From Drosophila pseudoobscura (taxonomy: Eukaryota > Arthropoda > Insecta > Diptera > Drosophilidae): a DNA stretch of 64,000 nt. Below, in pieces: positions 60,309 through 64,000 of this stretch (its first letter is position 1; each line of letters starts with the position of its first letter). Under the pieces are notes generated by a model, which was given only the letters and a program-made list of their open reading frames with translations, ran no database searches and had not been told where the DNA came from. Location of the stretch: contig NC_046679.1 of NCBI RefSeq assembly GCF_009870125.1, positions 13,268,001-13,332,000 on the forward strand. The letters are read 5' to 3'. Both the position numbers and the translations under genes were made by a program.

Positions 60309-60738
60309 CTAGAACTCGCTCTTGCCATCGCAGGCCACAATCTTCACCTTGTCCACCTTGACGAATTCGTGCACCTCCCGAAATTCCACATCGTTCAGCA
60401 TCAGCGTCCAGACATTGTCACAGAAACGGTAGGTGTTCAGCTTGCCCGCCTTGAAGGTGACGCGCGCCTTTACGCGCTGGTTTAGGGCATTGTTGATGCT
60501 CTTGTCGAACTGGAGGAGCACCTTGAAGGCCAGTCCTGGCGTGATCTGGCCGTACTGCAAGGGAGAAGGGCACCAAAAGTTATTGTTTAATTATTGCATT
60601 CGCAATGCGCAAAAATGCAGACAGTCCAGACTGTGAGCCATCTTGTTTCCGCACCCTGCGACTCACCTGGATCAGCTCGTCTAGACTCTCCTGCAACGTG
60701 TTGCCCAGGGTGGTGTTGCGGTACAGCTGGTAGGACAT
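60309..60738 (-). CDS. TfIIA-S: TFIIA small (gamma) subunit
   Basis: Exons 60738-60667 (24 codons) and 60554-60309 (81 codons plus TAG) flank a 112-bp GTGAGT...CAG phase-0 intron, giving 105 residues. [20 protein letters not shown] and the rest match fly TFIIA-S nearly residue for residue, including the N-terminal four-helix-bundle part and the C-terminal beta-barrel part. TFIIA-S pairs with TFIIA-L and stabilises TBP on the TATA box in the nucleus. It is about one residue shorter than the D. melanogaster protein at the C-terminus (GKSEF). D. melanogaster also has a paralogue (TfIIA-S-2), but this sequence fits TfIIA-S. Confidence 0.96.
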
Positions 60739-60794
60739 TATTGCGTTGTTTTTACCGAAAAATTGCGTTTTTTAATTAAAATTTTCACGCTCGG

Positions 60795-61085
60795 TTGCCG
60801 CAGTGCCTATCGATAGAATAAAATATCGACCCTTGGAAATATACCTAAATATACCACCTCATTCTAAAAATATACCGCAAATATACTGACGCATTCAAGT
60901 TTTATTATATTTTTGATCTTCCGTGGAATATTACTATATATATAGAGCATTTAGCCATGCCCACATAATTTTATACGATTAATGAATAAATTTTCTACAA
61001 GATTGGATAGTTTTTAATCCTTGCTTTTATTGAATTTTGTGTAAAAAGAGGTTTAAACGGAAAAGTTCGACAAAAAAAGAGTCAC
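60795..61085 (+). repeat. promoter-like dispersed repeat B
   Basis: ATATACCGCAAATATACTGA, GCCCACATAATTTTA, ATTAATGAATAAATTTTCTAC and GTTTAAAC blocks are shared with 61592-61835 in the same order and partly with 58066-58350. It overlaps the TfIIA-S promoter. Confidence 0.65.
60808..60815. promoter_or_regulatory. DRE (TATCGATA) of TfIIA-S promoter
   Basis: Perfect 8-bp palindromic DREF site 70 bp upstream of the TfIIA-S start codon. Three ATATACC motifs follow within 70 bp. No TATA box, typical of fly housekeeping promoters. Confidence 0.8.
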
Positions 61086-61317
61086 TGTGATGCGTGTAGG
61101 CCTTGGAATACCCTATTTTGTTAATTTTATATGATGATGAAACGTGATTTATTAAGACCTTTTCTCAAATTGATATTCCTTAGAAATATTCAAGTACAAT
61201 ATTAGTATCTTGTGTATATTTATGGCGATCCTGATACCTACTGAGCCTTGGAAGACAAACGTATTCACAATTCTATAACAACCATTTGCCCCAGGGTATG
61301 TGTGCATGGAATTAGCA

Positions 61318-61569
61318 ACATGTTTTTGTATGGAATGGGACTCATTGTTGCAATAGCGAAACTGCGGCGAATCGGGTATTACCTATATTTCAAGCTTTAT
61401 CGATTTGCCCACTTAGCTTTATCCCATAGATAAATGCATTTTTTAAAAGATTGTTTCTTTAAATTACCTTAATGTATTTTATTTGACTAAAATACGGTTT
61501 TCAAAGAAATGTTGACGCAACATGTTTGTGTATGGAATGGGACTCATGTTGCAAAAGCGAAACTGCGGC
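61318..61569 (+). repeat. about 50-bp direct repeat pair
   Basis: TATGGAATGGGACTCATTGT and GCAATAGCGAAACTGCGG at 61318-61366 recur with few changes at 61520-61569. Non-coding. Confidence 0.75.
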
Positions 61570-61591
61570 ATATACAAATTTTGTTCAAGAC

Positions 61592-61835
61592 CAGTGTGAC
61601 CCGGTCTCATTTAAAAAATATACCGTAAAAATGTTGACGAATTCAAGTTCTATTTTACAAATTCGTATACAATTCTTTATTCCGTTCAATAATGCTGCCT
61701 AACTAAAACCATTAGCTCTGCCCACATAATTTTAGGCCATTAATGAATACATTTTCTACCTGATTGATTACTTTTAAATACAGCTTTTTAACGTATTTGA
61801 ACTAAAACACGGTTTAAACAAAAAATGTCAGCAAA
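61592..61835 (+). repeat. promoter-like dispersed repeat C
   Basis: Begins with CAGTGTGACC (61592-61601), then ATATACCGTAAAAATGTTGA, GCCCACATAATTTTA and GGTTTAAAC. Same block order as repeat B. Confidence 0.65.
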
Positions 61836-63289
61836 AAACATGCATCGATCTTGATGCATGACAATTGCCGACTGATATGAAACTTACTAACGCGCGTAGA
61901 AATTAATTTTAAAATGAACTCAAACAGATCTTTTCTTTTGCAGCTTGTGTAACTGCTAATTGATTCATTTGGTGGTAATTAAATTGATTAGAACTAAGGT
62001 TGTGAAGCACATAGCCTTGACTCAGTGAACGATTAACTCTAAATTTATGATTCGTGACTCTCAAAAGTTCCTAATTGATGTTGGGCCTGGGAAAGGGTAT
62101 TCCCAAAAAGGGATATCAGATGATCAGAGCCCCGCAGCTAACACGCAAATTTCAGTCACACCACTTTTGGGCTTTCATTATTCCCCCAAATATGCAGATC
62201 GGATTAGATGCGTTCTCATAATGAAGTTATGATGTGTGGACCGACATAAACAACCTGTCAGTTGGGCCTCTTTTCTGCTCTTTGCCCAAGCTATTAGCCA
62301 AAAAAATGTTGGAAAGACACCAAAAGCGCTTTTGTGGACGGTCAAGGCGCGAAGTAAACAAATAATTTTGGTCAACGATTTGTACGTGTTTCTGTAATTA
62401 ACACATTTTTGATTCATATAGCAAATACATATATTGTAGTAGATTTGGGCGCCGGGCAGGAGCTGGGACTTATCAACGTCATTTCTATTGCTGCTGTTGT
62501 CCGCCGTTTCACTTTTATTCGCAGGAAATTTAATCATTTCTGTCTGCAAAGGTTCGATCGGACAGAGTCGATGACAAAGCAAAGGTAATCTCGATCCACA
62601 TGGTCGGTGTTATCAGGAAAAATATAGTAAAAGGGTCACCTAGGGGGGACGTCAAACAAATTCGTCTGAAATTGTTTAGCACTTTTCGAACCAATGGAAA
62701 CCTTGGAAATTTACAAGTCAACTGTTGTCAACTCTTTAAAATTATCAAGTGAGAAATTTGGCAAGTCAGAAGAATCGGATCTGTCTCTATATCAAGCATC
62801 TCCCTCCCCTCCCCCCAGAAATAGATTTCCCTGTAGACTGTTTTGACAGCTGACGCATTCATTCCCCGTTTTTCCTTAGTTTGTTGTTTTAGTTTTGGAA
62901 AAAAGATAAGGTCCATCGATAACAATATATCTAACATGGATTACCTTGTAGGACAGGCGGTTCGGGGCTTATCTATGTCCAAACAGCAGAATCATAATGA
63001 AACTTTTGTTTTGACAGCATTATCATGCGGATGCTAAAAATAAATTTCTTTTTTTTTCGAACTTTGCCGTAATCTGCATTTGCAAACGATGACGTTCGCG
63101 TTTCCCCAGGAAAGTTCCCCATTCCGTTTAAATAAAGGAATTCCTTTTCGGAGCGTACGATTATCTTGAATGCTAATTAGGCTATTCTGTTCTATGACGA
63201 ATAATGCGCCATTGTCCCCAACAAATAGTAAGAAAAACTTCCAGTTTCAACAATCGCAACAATCTCCCAGTTATCATTTAATAATCACG
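61836..63289. other. non-coding intergenic
   Basis: No gene recognised. A 33-codon ORF at 62937-63037 (MDYLVGQAVRGLSM...) and a plus-strand open stretch at about 62600-62750 are not supported by splice or homology evidence. Confidence 0.5.
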
Positions 63290-63860
63290 GAGCGAGAGAG
63301 AGGAACAGAGAGAGAGAGCGGCAAAAGCTGCTTAAGTGATTAGCACATGTTTATAGAGACCATTTCTATGCGTTCTATCTGTCGCTCTCTCGCTACCCGC
63401 ACTGCTGATTAGTTCCAGTGTGTTTGCTATCACTATTATCACTTGAATTAGGCACAATCAGGTGGGATACGAGTGCCGGCCGTGCCCAGATGTCCATCTG
63501 TCCATACTCTCATTTGTATATCTGCTGTATGCCCTCTGATTGGGATTGCAACTTGGGCTTAACTAAGAGAGCAGTCACCCAAAACATAGTGCAGCGGAGA
63601 GAGAGAGAGAGCAGTCGACAAAGTGCAGGAAAGAGAGAGTCCAAGCGAGAGAGAGCTTATTTCCTTCTTGAATGAAACTTAAGCTTAATGGTGGAACCAT
63701 CTATTTGCACAAGAGAGCGAGGGAGCGACAGCCACTGCGCGAGAGAGAGAGAGGCCAGCTGCCAGCTTTGACGATCGCGCTCCGCTGTCGGTCTCCACCG
63801 GGTTGGCGTTGGCGCTTGCCTCCAATCAGTTGTTTTCGAGAGCTGTTTGAAGTTGGTTGG
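63290..63860 (+). promoter_or_regulatory. GAGA-rich Inr+DPE promoter of a gene to the right
   Basis: GAGAG tracts cluster at 63293-63320, 63597-63655 and 63740-63755. TCAGTTG at 63826-63832 fits the initiator with +1 at A63828. GGTTG at 63855-63859 falls exactly at +28 to +32 and fits the DPE consensus RGWYV. No TATA box at -30. GAF sites with Inr and DPE are typical of paused developmental promoters. The downstream gene is outside the window. Confidence 0.5.
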
Positions 63861-64000
63861 CATTTGGCATTGCCCCTAGCAGCAGCAGCAGTAGCAGCAG
63901 CGCCTTCCCCACCCCCCTCAAGGCTGTGTTTTCTAGTTAGTGTGTCTGTTTAGGCTAATCGTGTGCGCTGCGAAAAACTGAGCTGCCGCTCGCGTTGTCG
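63861..64000 (+). other. putative 5' UTR of the next gene
   Basis: CAG-repeat (63881-63902) and C-rich leader sequence with no ATG-initiated conserved ORF. Continues past the window edge. Confidence 0.35.

Overview
This is a eukaryotic window from a Drosophila nuclear genome, probably not D. melanogaster. Four protein genes of recognisable fly families and a cluster of U1 snRNA genes were read from the sequence. Species cannot be fixed from the window. The arrangement suggests Muller element E (D. melanogaster 3R), because U1 genes and TfIIA-S both map to 95C there, as far as I recall.

Layout, left to right. 1-5661 is non-coding, probably a large 5' intron of the next gene. 5662-9646 (+) holds the last eleven coding exons of a knickkopf-type gene (DM13-DM13-DOMON-plastocyanin-like, GPI-type tail), which protects and organises cuticle chitin. 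12145-14579 (+) is a two-exon larval serum protein 1 hexamerin with a clean TATA box. 14797-17564 carries three U1 snRNA genes, two on the minus strand and one on the plus strand, each with PSEA/PSEB at the canonical distance. The plus-strand copy is canonical. The other two share two changes in stem-loop I, where U1-70K binds. Next to them is a broken coding-like stretch (17856-18544).

19811-56897 (-) is pellino (Pli, Toll pathway E3 ligase), with nine coding exons rebuilt in frame to 424 codons. Its first coding exon is only 11 nt and is separated from the second by an intron of about 31.9 kb. That intron contains a nested opposite-strand gene for a 236-residue four-helix membrane protein with a tandem-repeat tail (31513-32223). 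It also holds two mini-me/DINE-1-like elements, a GAGA-rich dispersed repeat family with a foldback structure, a CGATA-rich minisatellite, several other duplicated blocks and many microsatellites. 60309-60738 (-) is TfIIA-S with a DRE in its promoter. A broken minus-strand coding-like region lies at 59200-60090. The right edge (63290-64000) looks like a GAGA-rich Inr+DPE promoter firing rightward out of the window.

The genes are not an operon and share no pathway: cuticle (knk), larval storage (Lsp1), splicing (U1), innate immunity (Pli) and general transcription (TfIIA-S). The most noteworthy points are the U1 loop I variants, the Lsp1 gene sitting among element-E genes, the nested orphan gene, the foldback repeat cluster and the CGATA array. 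I did not find a wholly new system.
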